DNA of 64,000 nucleotides. It comes from Singulisphaera sp. GP187. GTDB taxonomy: Bacteria; Planctomycetota; Phycisphaerae; Phycisphaerales; SM1A02. The DNA is taken from assembly GCA_945868805.1 (NCBI GenBank), contig CAMBMO010000005.1, positions 62,001-126,000 of the forward strand. Direction: 5' to 3'. The notes below the pieces were generated by a model. It was not told the DNA's origin. It did no database searches and saw only the letters and a program-made list of their open reading frames with translations. The translations under genes were made by a program, and so were the position numbers. This document shows positions 1 through 7,980 of this stretch, piece by piece. Numbering within the stretch: position 1 is the stretch's first letter; the number at the start of each line of letters is the position of its first letter.

Positions 1-34
1 GCAAAAAGAACGCCACTTTTTCGCTCATCGTCAT
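1..34 (-). CDS. possible 5' end of a truncated gene
   Basis: Reading leftwards, an ATG at 34 (or 28) opens a frame beginning MTMSEKVAFFL that runs off the left edge of the window. A GAGG lies just upstream of the ATG. Only eleven codons are visible, so the product cannot be named and the call rests on the open frame and its position downstream of the co-directional gene ending at 89. It may be chance. Confidence 0.22.
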   Translation of the reverse strand, partial: MTMSEKVAFFL

Positions 35-88
35 TGCCTCGATCGACCTCTGCGAAATTCAGCAACTCCCATCAGGATCCCAGCGTCG

Positions 89-679
89 TCACTTCGCTTG
101 CTTGCCCGCCTCGGGCAGGCGATCAAGTGCGCGCTCGAATCGCACGTTCGCAACCTTGGTGAGCAGGTCGGTCACCGCCTTCACCGATGGATCCTCGCCT
201 ATGACAACAAACTGCTGGCGCCCGCCCTCCCACGAAACTGCGATGTCCGCGACCAGTTCGCCATCATCGGGCGTTCCCGTCGGGGGCGTCGTTGAAAACC
301 AGCCGCCACCGCGAGCCAATTCGAGGATCTCGCTGCACTGCTTTGGACTCAAATCTGTCTGCCAAAATGTCTTCAGGGTGAGCGCTGTCACCCCGGCTCC
401 GTACGCGAAAACCCCTCCATCGACCGTGAAATACTGATACTGCGAGCTCTTTGGCTGTCGTAACCAGATCGCAAAGCCGATTCCGCACTCCCCAAGGGCA
501 TGCACTTGAGTCGGGAGGGTATTGCAAGATGGCGGGAGTGCCATGAGTGAGAGGAGTGGGAGGAGTGGGAGGAGTGGGAGGAGTGGGAGGAGTGCCAGAC
601 GCGTCAGAGCAGCCACGACGAGGGTTCGAAGTCCCACTCGCTTGCTCGCGCCGACCATCAAGCGCATCGCAGAGTTCAT
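89..679 (-). CDS. secreted or membrane-anchored protein of unknown function with Leu-Leu-Pro repeat
   Basis: The 196-residue product has a basic N-terminus (KRVGLRTLVVAALTRLA) followed by a very hydrophobic stretch made of tandem LLP triplets, which acts as an unusually long signal-peptide or anchor core and ends near residue 47. The mature part has no motif I recognise. The start at 679 overlaps the stop of the upstream lipoprotein gene by 4 bp (ATGA), so the two are probably translationally coupled. An alternative start is the fifth codon. The LLP run is encoded by a 9-bp tandem repeat (552-596), so its length could vary between strains. Export is inferred from the hydrophobic segment; the function is unknown. 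Confidence 0.6.
   Translation of the reverse strand: MNSAMRLMVGASKRVGLRTLVVAALTRLALLPLLPLLPLLPLLSLMALPPSCNTLPTQVHALGECGIGFAIWLRQPKSSQYQYFTVDGGVFAYGAGVTALTLKTFWQTDLSPKQCSEILELARGGGWFSTTPPTGTPDDGELVADIAVSWEGGRQQFVVIGEDPSVKAVTDLLTKVANVRFERALDRLPEAGKQAK
552..596. repeat. 9-bp tandem repeat, 5 copies, in frame
   Basis: The unit AGGAGTGGG is repeated at 552-560, 561-569, 570-578 and 579-587, with a fifth imperfect copy at 588-596. On the minus strand it encodes the LLP repeats in the signal-peptide core of the gene at 89-679. Because the unit is a multiple of three, gain or loss of copies keeps the frame. Confidence 0.9.
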
Positions 680-1302
680 GGAGAAGAGGTCGGCGACTTG
701 GCGAATGAGAATGGGGGTGCCTTTGTGAATCCGTCATACGGATTCGGCCCGAAGTCGTATCGATGGGGCAGGTTCCGATCGGCCGCACGGTCGGTCGACC
801 ATGCCAAGTCGCAGAGGCTCCTCACAAGTGCCACCGCATGCGGATCCGGCAGCTCCGTGGTAGTGAATCGTCGCACATACCACCAGTCGGTTCCATCGGC
901 GTGGAAACAGAGGATGTAGACCACTTCGTCCCGCGCAGGGCGAACCGATCCTGGCCAGATGTCGATCGACGACGTCGACGGATCCGCCCATCCTTCCTCG
1001 CAGACCAGTTTCCAGAACCCATCCATCTGACTTCGATAAAGCCAGCGGGACGGCAATGGCCTCGTCGAAAAATCGAGGCTCTCCCCGTAATCGCTGTGCA
1101 GACTCCCGTCAGCAAGAACCGTGAATTTCCCTTGACGAAGATGCGCTTGGGGCAAATCCTTCGCCCCGCTTCCCGTCAAGATCGTCACATCGACCGAGAA
1201 ATCACGCGGCGTTTTCGGCGACTCGACTCGCGCTGATCTGACATCAGTACATCCGACGATCAAACACGCAAGCGTCGCGCAGAGTGCAATTCGCGCGATC
1301 AT
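676..1302 (-). CDS. putative lipoprotein of unknown function
   Basis: The start is placed at the ATG at 1302 because it opens a classical lipoprotein signal, MIARIALCATLACLIVGC, whose lipobox cysteine is residue 18. The frame stays open upstream to 1374, but that extension is not signal-like. The 208-residue product would be lipid-anchored after processing. The mature part is rich in Trp, Arg and Asp, resembles no family I know, and carries no enzyme motif. Its stop overlaps the next gene (89-679) by 4 bp, so both small exported proteins are probably made together. It diverges from pheT, with 117 bp between the start codons. Confidence 0.6.
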   Translation of the reverse strand: MIARIALCATLACLIVGCTDVRSARVESPKTPRDFSVDVTILTGSGAKDLPQAHLRQGKFTVLADGSLHSDYGESLDFSTRPLPSRWLYRSQMDGFWKLVCEEGWADPSTSSIDIWPGSVRPARDEVVYILCFHADGTDWWYVRRFTTTELPDPHAVALVRSLCDLAWSTDRAADRNLPHRYDFGPNPYDGFTKAPPFSFAKSPTSSP

Positions 1303-1419
1303 GCGAAACTCCCGCGACCACTCTGGCCCATGCCACCCGTTCGGGCAGTTCGTCATGACTTGCACCTTCGCCATCGCTCAAGAGTAGCACGAGGGAGCAT
1401 TCGGTAGCCTTGGCGCGAC

Positions 1420-3468
1420 ATGCGAACGAGCGCAAACTGGATCAACCAATACCTCTCCTCGCCGGCGACAGCGCAAGAGCAGGCTGAAGTGCTGACCTCG
1501 GTTGGATTTCCGTGCGAGTCTTCCGAAAGCATCGCGGGCGGCGACACCGCGCAAGAGGTCGAGACGACGAGCAATCGTGGAGACTGCCTCTGCCACCTCG
1601 GGCTCGCACGCGAAATCGCTGCCGCCACAAGTCGAACCATTCGGTTGCCTTCGACGGCTGCGATTCGCTCGAGTGAACGAGCATCAGTCGCGATCAAGGT
1701 CGAAAATCACGAGCCATCGCGCTGCCCCCGCTACACGGCGCGCGTCGTCCGAGGGGTCAAGATCGCACCGAGTCCTCAGTGGCTGAGAGATCGTCTGATC
1801 GCGATTGGACAAACGCCACGTAACAATGTGGTGGACTGCACGAATTTCTTGCTCTTTGAGTATGGGCAACCCACCCATGTCTTCGATCTCGCCACATTGC
1901 GCGGCGGGACGATCCATGTGCGAAGCGCCGTCGCCGGAGAGACCTTTCTTCCACTTGGAGAGGGATCGAAGGCGATCACTCTCGACGGAAACGAACTGGT
2001 TATCGCTGATTGCGAGCGCCCCATCGCGCTCGCCGGGGTGAAGGGTGGCGCGCTCACCGCCGTCACCGATTCGACAAGAGACATCGTGATCGAGTCAGCC
2101 GCATTCGATCCCGTTGCCGTCAGGCGCACTGCTCGATCCACCCGAATTTCGAGCGACTCGAGTTATCGATTCGAGCGCGGTGTTCACCCCGCCGATGTGG
2201 ACGACGCGGCGGAACGACTCCTTTCTCTCATTCTCGAAACGGCGGGCGGATCGGCGCTCGAAGGATCGGTCGTCGGCGGTCCACCCCTCCCGACAACGCG
2301 CATCGTCGAATTGCGCCTAGCCAAACTCAGTTCGATTGCGGGCTATTCGATTTCGTCCGACGAAGTCATTCGAATCTTGACCGAACTCGGTTTTTCACCA
2401 CGCCTGTCAGGTCAGGTCGTCGGATGCACGATCCCGCCGAGGCGCATCGATGTCACTCGCGAAATCGATCTGATCGAAGAGGTCGTCCGTCTCGCTGGAC
2501 TCGACCGCATTCCTATGAATGACCGAATCAGCGTCCGACCAATCGGGTCGCAATCAGCCGTCATGGCTGTGCGTTCGGCGAAGAATTGCCTCGCTGGGCT
2601 TGGGTTTGTCGAAACCGTTTCGCCGACGCTGATCTCAGAGCGCGCGGCAAGCGCATTCGTCAGGGATGCGATCACGACACTTCGCATCGAAGACGAACGT
2701 GCGCTCGGAGAACCAATTCTTCGACCATCGCTTCTCTCGAGCCTCTTGCAGTCGCTCAAGTTGAACCGTGACCGTGGCAACAGAGATGTCCGACTCTTCG
2801 AGCATGCGACGACATTTTGGCTTGCTTCGCAGGGACATTGCGAGAGACGGATGCTCGGTATGGTCGTCGGCGAAGCCGGCGATGCGGAATCTCTCTATCG
2901 TCTTGTACGCGGGTCCGTCGAGTGCGTTGCTCGAGAACTGTGCGGAGTTCACGCGCGCTTCGACGTTCGGACCATCGCAGGTCTCGACATCGAGTTTGTC
3001 GGCGCGAGTGCCCTCTCCCCCGCTGGTCACTTCATGATCGACGATCAAGCAGTCGGTGTGCTGGGATTGGTCAACTCGGATGCGCTCGCAGCCGCAGGAG
3101 TTGATGGTCCGATCGCGGCGGCCGAACTTGATTGGGAGCGGCTCGCAATCGGCTATCCCCCCACTCCAGGTGCCACTGCTCTTGCCAACAGCCCGAGTCT
3201 TGACCGAGACCTTTCGGTCGTCTTTGCAGAGAGCGTCACATGGGCGCAAGTCGAGTCGACTGTTCGCAGTGCCGAATTGCCACATCTCGAATCGATCGTG
3301 TTCGTCGGAAACTGGCGCGGGAAAGGAATCGGCGCCGGGCGAAAGTCGGTGACATTTCGGATGGATTTCCGCTCGGACCGAACCCTTCGGCGAGAAGAGA
3401 TCGATCCGCACATCGCCCGACTCGTCGGAGTGCTCGCCTCGGAACTTCAGGGAGAAATCCGATCATGA
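1420..3468 (+). CDS. pheT: phenylalanine--tRNA ligase beta subunit, short form lacking the EMAPII-like domain
   Basis: PheT is the beta subunit of the alpha2-beta2 enzyme that charges tRNA-Phe in the cytoplasm. The 682-residue product begins like the family (MRTSANWINQYL), but by about residue 50 it already reaches the conserved motif SNRGDCLCHLGLAREIAA. In the usual bacterial protein of about 800 residues this motif follows the N-terminal tRNA-binding OB (EMAPII-like) domain. That domain, roughly 110 residues, is missing and accounts for the length difference. The B3/B4 region (about 105-285), B5 (about 295-370), the catalytic-like core and a C-terminal FDX-ACB anticodon-binding domain (last 90 residues, starting PSLDRDLSVVF) are all present. 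The stop overlaps the next gene's ATG by 4 bp. No pheS is in the window. Confidence 0.95.
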   Translation: MRTSANWINQYLSSPATAQEQAEVLTSVGFPCESSESIAGGDTAQEVETTSNRGDCLCHLGLAREIAAATSRTIRLPSTAAIRSSERASVAIKVENHEPSRCPRYTARVVRGVKIAPSPQWLRDRLIAIGQTPRNNVVDCTNFLLFEYGQPTHVFDLATLRGGTIHVRSAVAGETFLPLGEGSKAITLDGNELVIADCERPIALAGVKGGALTAVTDSTRDIVIESAAFDPVAVRRTARSTRISSDSSYRFERGVHPADVDDAAERLLSLILETAGGSALEGSVVGGPPLPTTRIVELRLAKLSSIAGYSISSDEVIRILTELGFSPRLSGQVVGCTIPPRRIDVTREIDLIEEVVRLAGLDRIPMNDRISVRPIGSQSAVMAVRSAKNCLAGLGFVETVSPTLISERAASAFVRDAITTLRIEDERALGEPILRPSLLSSLLQSLKLNRDRGNRDVRLFEHATTFWLASQGHCERRMLGMVVGEAGDAESLYRLVRGSVECVARELCGVHARFDVRTIAGLDIEFVGASALSPAGHFMIDDQAVGVLGLVNSDALAAAGVDGPIAAAELDWERLAIGYPPTPGATALANSPSLDRDLSVVFAESVTWAQVESTVRSAELPHLESIVFVGNWRGKGIGAGRKSVTFRMDFRSDRTLRREEIDPHIARLVGVLASELQGEIRS

Positions 3469-4073
3469 CGGACACTTCCGTTGCGAACCTGACCGTTGAC
3501 GAGTTCGTCACTGCGCTGGCTGCGAAGAGCCCCGTTCCAGGCGGGGGCGCAGCTTCGGCAAGCGTCCTCGCACACTCCGCCGCGCTTGGATCGATGGTGA
3601 TTTCATACACGCTCGGCAAACCAAAGTTTGCCGAATTTCAAGCGCGGCTTGAGAAACTCGACTTGATATTCACCAACGCTCGTGTCGATGCTCTCGAACT
3701 TGCCGATCGAGACTCATCTGCCTATCTCGCCCTCAATGCGCTCTGGAAAATTCCAGCCGAAGCGAGAGTCCTTCGTCCAGATTGGCACTCCGCTGTCGCC
3801 GAAGCCATCGCGTCACCGAGCGCGATTGCCGACCTTGCCATGGGAGTGCTTGCGGCGCTTTCCACGATGTCATCGATCACATCCGCACAGCTCGCAAGCG
3901 ACCTGAAGATTGCCCAGCTCTTCGCACATGCTGCGCTCGAAGGGGCGCTCCTGAATGTCGCCGTGAATCTTCCGCAGGTCGAAGATCTTGCGATGCGGGC
4001 TTCGTTCGAAAATTTCGTGGCAGTGCGCCGAGTTGAAGGGGCGAGACTCGTCGCAAAGCCGAGCGTTCGCTGA
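3465..4073 (+). CDS. cyclodeaminase/cyclohydrolase family protein (FTCD_C, FchA-like)
   Basis: The 202-residue product matches the formiminotransferase-cyclodeaminase C-terminal family. It opens with the typical LTVDEFVTALAAKSPVPGGG and continues with an Ala-rich helical bundle. Stand-alone members such as FchA act as 5,10-methenyltetrahydrofolate cyclohydrolases or formimino-THF cyclodeaminases, in cytosolic one-carbon metabolism. The ATG at 3465 overlaps the pheT stop (ATGA), and homology begins a few residues later, so this start is preferred over the longer open frame that runs back into pheT. The family assignment is good. Which of the two folate reactions it performs cannot be told from the sequence. 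Confidence 0.82.
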   Translation: MTDTSVANLTVDEFVTALAAKSPVPGGGAASASVLAHSAALGSMVISYTLGKPKFAEFQARLEKLDLIFTNARVDALELADRDSSAYLALNALWKIPAEARVLRPDWHSAVAEAIASPSAIADLAMGVLAALSTMSSITSAQLASDLKIAQLFAHAALEGALLNVAVNLPQVEDLAMRASFENFVAVRRVEGARLVAKPSVR

Positions 4074-4086
4074 GCGAGGTCTACGC

Positions 4087-4986
4087 GTGGGGCTAGCACT
4101 TCTCTTCACCGTCGGTGCACTCGTCGTGGCGGGCGTGTTCTTGTTCACACTGGTCCATGACGCGCGCTTTCCATCGCGTGCGACCATGGGTTGGGCGCTC
4201 GGCAGAGGACTGCCCGTCGATCCCGCCGCCATGGGATTCGATTCAATCGAAGTGACATGGGGCAAGCGTCAGCCAGCATGGCGGATCAAGGGCGGTGCCG
4301 TGGATGGACCAATCACCATCATCATCCATGGATGGCGACGATCGCGTATCGACTCGTTGCGGAGGATTCATCCATGGTGGAGCGCAAGCTCAGAGGTCTG
4401 GCTCATCGACCTCGACGGCCACGGCGATTCCATCGCGGGTCCGACAACGCTCGGCGCGCACGATGTCGAATCGATCGTCGCGTTGGTACAGGACCTCGTT
4501 GCGCCTGATCCGGGAATTGCGGCACGAGCGAAGCGGGTGCTCCTCGTTGGGCATTCTCTGGGCGCGAGTATCGCGCTTCGGACAGCGGTTCACATCGCAG
4601 AGTCCGAACTTGCAGGCGTCGTCGCCTTTGCGCCGTACGAATCGCTGAAGGAACCACTCGGCAATCGCTTGAGGGCGCAAGCACTGCCGGCCATTCCGTT
4701 CGCACATCTCGGGGAAGCATGTCTGCACGCGCTCTGTGGCCGAGAAACTTCGACGCGCGACGCACTGAAAAAGTTGCACGAGAGAAAGGTTGCGCTCCTC
4801 GTGGTCGCCGCAGAATTCGATCGAGTGATCTCACACACCCATGTTCAAGGCCTTGCCGAACATGCCTCGGTCGCCATCGTGATCGATCAGGATTCCGCGC
4901 ATGACGATCTCGGCACAAACTTGCAACTGCGCACAGAGAGCACGACCAGTCGCGCCGCGCACGAGTTTCTCTCTGCCTGTAAATGA
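4087..4986 (+). CDS. membrane-anchored alpha/beta hydrolase
   Basis: A GTG at 4087, 13 bp after the previous stop and preceded by GAGCGAGG, opens a 299-residue protein with an N-terminal transmembrane segment (about residues 3-23, ALLFTVGALVVAGVFLFTL). This is followed by an alpha/beta hydrolase core: the oxyanion motif IIIHGW, the nucleophile elbow GHSLGA, an acid in AAEFDRVI and a late His (SAHDDL). The core is therefore expected to face the periplasm. The substrate is unknown; such proteins are usually esterases or lipases. An ATG at 3988 is in frame but lies inside the previous gene and adds no signal sequence. A 12-bp tandem repeat lies immediately after the stop. Confidence 0.78.
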   Translation: MGLALLFTVGALVVAGVFLFTLVHDARFPSRATMGWALGRGLPVDPAAMGFDSIEVTWGKRQPAWRIKGGAVDGPITIIIHGWRRSRIDSLRRIHPWWSASSEVWLIDLDGHGDSIAGPTTLGAHDVESIVALVQDLVAPDPGIAARAKRVLLVGHSLGASIALRTAVHIAESELAGVVAFAPYESLKEPLGNRLRAQALPAIPFAHLGEACLHALCGRETSTRDALKKLHERKVALLVVAAEFDRVISHTHVQGLAEHASVAIVIDQDSAHDDLGTNLQLRTESTTSRAAHEFLSACK

Positions 4987-4990
4987 TTCT

Positions 4991-5024
4991 TCGACCGAAG
5001 CGTCGTCCGAAGCGTCGACCGACC
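4991..5024. repeat. 12-bp tandem repeat just after a stop codon
   Basis: TCGACCGAAGCG, TCGTCCGAAGCG and a partial TCGACCGACC follow each other from 4991, starting four bases after the hydrolase stop at 4984-4986. It lies in the 51-bp gap before the convergent gene ends at 5038. Confidence 0.7.
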
Positions 5025-5037
5025 CAATTCTTGCCCC

Positions 5038-6864
5038 TTACTTGGCAACGTTCTTTGCCGCTTCGATCGGGCGCATCCACTGGGCGCGCAACGCCAAGCC
5101 CTTCGCTTCACTGCGGAGGTCCCAAACGAGTGGGCCGAAGTAGCGCGTCAACACAGCATGATCGAGCTTTTCGAACGCGGCTCCCATTTCCGGTCCAAAC
5201 TGCGCGGGAACAAGAACTCCCATCGGGTCGTCCTGTTCCGCTGGTGCGGGCGCAGGCTCCTCCCCCAGTGGATCATCAACCGAGAGAATCGACTTTCGAT
5301 TCTGGTCAAGCATGAGTGGCACGTCCGCGTATCCCCATCCAACGACCAACCCGGGCGCGAGAGCTGACAGAGCTTGCCTGTACAACGTGTTCTCCGCGAG
5401 GGATTTCATCGACGAATCGCCAGCAGATCGAAGTGCTTGCTCTACCGCTTCTGGCGAGCCGAATATGAGCGCGCCACCACCGAGCCCGATCTCGACACCC
5501 AGTCCTTCGCCTCCGTAGACGATCTGTCCTTGAAAGTCTCGCGGCATCATGCCAGCCGAAGGCAGAATCGTCGCCAAGAGCGCGTTGGTTGTCTTCTCGT
5601 CCGAGCAGCGGATCGCAGTGAATGTTCGCATTCCTTCAACGCCATCGGGCGCCTTGCGCGAGACCGTCGAGACCTCAGGACCGAGGCTACTGAACGCCTT
5701 CGTCAGTCCCGGACCATATTGCTGCAACATTGGCGCAACCGCATCCGCTTCAAATTCAGGAAGTGAAGCCACGACATCTTCGATCATTGCCATGATTTCC
5801 TTGAAGCGGACATTGAGTCTCTGGAAAGTCGCAGCGTCATCGCCGAGAAGAACCGATGGCGGTTCAATCGGCGTCGCAAGCGAGAGCATTTCCATCAACC
5901 CGACTCTCGTCGCTGGGATGTACGCAGCGACCGCGAGATCGAGAAAGACTTGTCCGTCACCCTCGTCGATCGTGATCGCCCACCCGCGAATGTCTCCAAA
6001 CATTTCCTTCATCGCGACCTGAGCCGAAGCCATCGGTCCAGAAAAAACTGGTCCGAGGAGTTCTTGAATCGGAGCGGTCAGCAGGACGATTGATCCATCT
6101 GATTCTCCAACGAGAGTGTTGATTCCGCGCCAATCGTCGCTCTCTGCCAGGCAGGGAATGACCGTTCCGCTCGCAGCCGTTAGTGCATCTTCGAGAGTCG
6201 GGACATTGCTCGCCGCAAAGAACTGCGATCCAGTCCGAATGAAGTAGATCGCTTCAGGCAATGCAGTGATTTCGCCAATGGCGTCGACGCCACGAGGTCT
6301 GCGGCGGCGAGGTGGTTGGGGATCTTGTGGGTCGCCTGCTTCATCCTCACCAGGAAGAACGACTCGGGTTGCCTTTAAACCACCTTGGATGTCGACCTGT
6401 TCGAATGACTTTCCAGCTTCCTTCTCAAGTTCACGGATCACGCCAGCGAAGACCTCGCCTGCGGCGTCCGCTCTTCCTTCATAGTCAGCCCACCAGAGCA
6501 CGCCTAGTTCTGGAGCATCGAGTTCTTCGTTGCGCTCGACAAAGACCGCCAATCCAGTTGGTCCCGGCCACGGGACTTCTTCCGCCTCGATCCCCAATGC
6601 TTGCAGGTCCGTCTTTCGTTGAGTTGCCAAATCCTTGCGCACCTGCGCGACTGCCGATTCGATCTCAGGCGCCTTCATGATCTGCCCGAGCGGAGACGCT
6701 TCGAGCCGTGCCGCTGTGGCGTTGAGATTTTTCAGCGAGACGACCATTGCGCTCCCCTTGGGAGCCATCGACTCAAACTTCACGCCGTCCGCACTGGCCA
6801 ATGCGACAGCCCCGAACGAAGTAGCGAGAGCGACGAGTGACATCCGAATGGATACGTGTGACAT
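5038..6864 (-). CDS. secreted protein of unknown function, 608 aa
   Basis: The ATG at 6864 is preceded by a strong Shine-Dalgarno (AAGGAG, eight bases upstream) and opens a signal peptide, MSHVSIRMSLVALATSFGAV, with a likely cut after ALASA. The mature protein is acidic, with an Arg/Pro-rich low-complexity insert near residue 200 (QPPRRRRPRG). The segment beginning KGSAMVVSLKNLNATAARLE resembles exported planctomycete proteins that start with a statement-like beta strand and helix, but I cannot assign a named family. It has no catalytic motif, no transmembrane helix beyond the signal, and no lipobox. The neighbour upstream on the same strand is a trypsin-like protease 49 bp away, so they may share a transcript. 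Confidence 0.65.
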   Translation of the reverse strand: MSHVSIRMSLVALATSFGAVALASADGVKFESMAPKGSAMVVSLKNLNATAARLEASPLGQIMKAPEIESAVAQVRKDLATQRKTDLQALGIEAEEVPWPGPTGLAVFVERNEELDAPELGVLWWADYEGRADAAGEVFAGVIRELEKEAGKSFEQVDIQGGLKATRVVLPGEDEAGDPQDPQPPRRRRPRGVDAIGEITALPEAIYFIRTGSQFFAASNVPTLEDALTAASGTVIPCLAESDDWRGINTLVGESDGSIVLLTAPIQELLGPVFSGPMASAQVAMKEMFGDIRGWAITIDEGDGQVFLDLAVAAYIPATRVGLMEMLSLATPIEPPSVLLGDDAATFQRLNVRFKEIMAMIEDVVASLPEFEADAVAPMLQQYGPGLTKAFSSLGPEVSTVSRKAPDGVEGMRTFTAIRCSDEKTTNALLATILPSAGMMPRDFQGQIVYGGEGLGVEIGLGGGALIFGSPEAVEQALRSAGDSSMKSLAENTLYRQALSALAPGLVVGWGYADVPLMLDQNRKSILSVDDPLGEEPAPAPAEQDDPMGVLVPAQFGPEMGAAFEKLDHAVLTRYFGPLVWDLRSEAKGLALRAQWMRPIEAAKNVAK

Positions 6865-6879
6865 CAGTTTCTCCTTGAG

Positions 6880-6904
6880 CTTGCGATACCCTCACTTGCG
6901 ATAC
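6880..6904. repeat. direct repeat in the leader of the 608-aa secreted protein gene
   Basis: CTTGCGATAC occurs at 6880-6889 and again at 6895-6904, giving a 15-bp period, within the 49 bp between the protease stop and the ATG at 6864. Two direct copies close to a ribosome-binding site could be an operator or another member of the short tandem-repeat class seen in this window. Confidence 0.5.
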
Positions 6905-6913
6905 AAAGTGCGA

Positions 6914-7909
6914 TCAACCACCGCTCGCGTCCTTCACTTGAGGAGGCGCGCTGAAGTCTTTTCGCGGTGGCGGTTTCAAATAGTTGTTCCCCGAGTTTGG
7001 ATTGTTTCTATCGAACGCGAAGGCCTCTCGATTTCGAACGAAATCCTTCAGATATCGAGCTGGAATTGCGAATCCGAGCGACTCTCCTCCGCGGATTCCC
7101 ATATTCGTGATTCCCACGACTTCGCCGCGTGTATTGAACAACGGTCCGCCTGAATTCCCCGGGTTGATCGCGGTATCGGTCTGGATATATGTCAGTCCGT
7201 CGAAATTGCGCGATGTCGTCGAGACCACTCCCTGCGTCATTGTGCGCTCCAATCCGAGCGGATTCCCAATCGCGAAAACTGGTTGCCCGATCTCGAGACC
7301 GTCCTGAAGAACAACTGGTGCGCAGAGGAATGCCTTTCCCTCGGGATGCTTGATGCGAATCAAGGCAAGGTCGAGTTGACTATTGACCGCGACCAGCTCG
7401 ACATCCTCGATCTCGATTCTCTTCAGTGTGCCATCTGTCTGCGGAATCCAAATCGTCGTCCGCAGATTCGTTTCGCCTTGGACCACATGTGCGTTTGTGA
7501 TCGCGTACCCCTCGGGGTTGATGATGACGCCAGACCCGAGTCCCGCCGGAGTGGACACCTTGATGACCGCAGGGCCAATGATCTTTGCATGCTCCCGAGG
7601 CGAGAGTTCGGGCAAGTTGACCGCTGTCGAGAAGAGCGAATCCTCCGTGCGCTTGATCTGAGAAACGCCCGCCGCGTTCTGAACTTCCCCAACATCGGTC
7701 ATCTCGAAGACCAAGACATCAGGACCAACATCAAGCCAAACTCTCCGATCGCTCCGCTTCACGACATCGCCTTCGATTCGACGACCGCTCTTCAGAATGA
7801 CGACATCTGCAGGACCTCCCGCGACGCCCGGCGCTGTTGCCTCGTCAGCGTGCACGAAGGAAGAACAAAGCATGACGACCGTCAGTGACATCGAGAGCAA
7901 ATTGAGCAT
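6914..7909 (-). CDS. secreted trypsin-like serine protease (DegP/HtrA-like protease domain, no PDZ)
   Basis: The start is placed at the ATG at 7909 because GGAGG sits nine bases upstream and the product opens with a signal peptide (MLNLLSMSLTVVMLCSSFVHA). The ATG at 7924 overlaps that Shine-Dalgarno. The 331-residue protein has a small N-terminal domain of the pattern VILKSGRRIEGDVV, also seen in the protein at 57970. A chymotrypsin-fold protease follows, with catalytic His141 (TNAHVV), Asp180 (LDLALI) and Ser253 (GNSGGPL). HtrA proteases normally carry one or two PDZ domains after this. Here only about 50 Pro/Asn-rich residues follow, so PDZ is absent. It probably acts in the periplasm. It diverges from the FG-GAP gene at 7981. 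Confidence 0.88.
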   Translation of the reverse strand: MLNLLSMSLTVVMLCSSFVHADEATAPGVAGGPADVVILKSGRRIEGDVVKRSDRRVWLDVGPDVLVFEMTDVGEVQNAAGVSQIKRTEDSLFSTAVNLPELSPREHAKIIGPAVIKVSTPAGLGSGVIINPEGYAITNAHVVQGETNLRTTIWIPQTDGTLKRIEIEDVELVAVNSQLDLALIRIKHPEGKAFLCAPVVLQDGLEIGQPVFAIGNPLGLERTMTQGVVSTTSRNFDGLTYIQTDTAINPGNSGGPLFNTRGEVVGITNMGIRGGESLGFAIPARYLKDFVRNREAFAFDRNNPNSGNNYLKPPPRKDFSAPPQVKDASGG

Positions 7910-7980
7910 CGAGCAAGCCTCCATTGGTGAAAGGGTTACTATAACTCGCCTCCTCAATCCAAGGAACTCCCACGACGAAG

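Noticed and set aside
3240-3464. Longer version of the cyclodeaminase-family gene starting inside pheT
   Set aside because: Family homology begins at the ATG at 3465, and the extra N-terminus is an out-of-frame reading of the pheT FDX-ACB domain.
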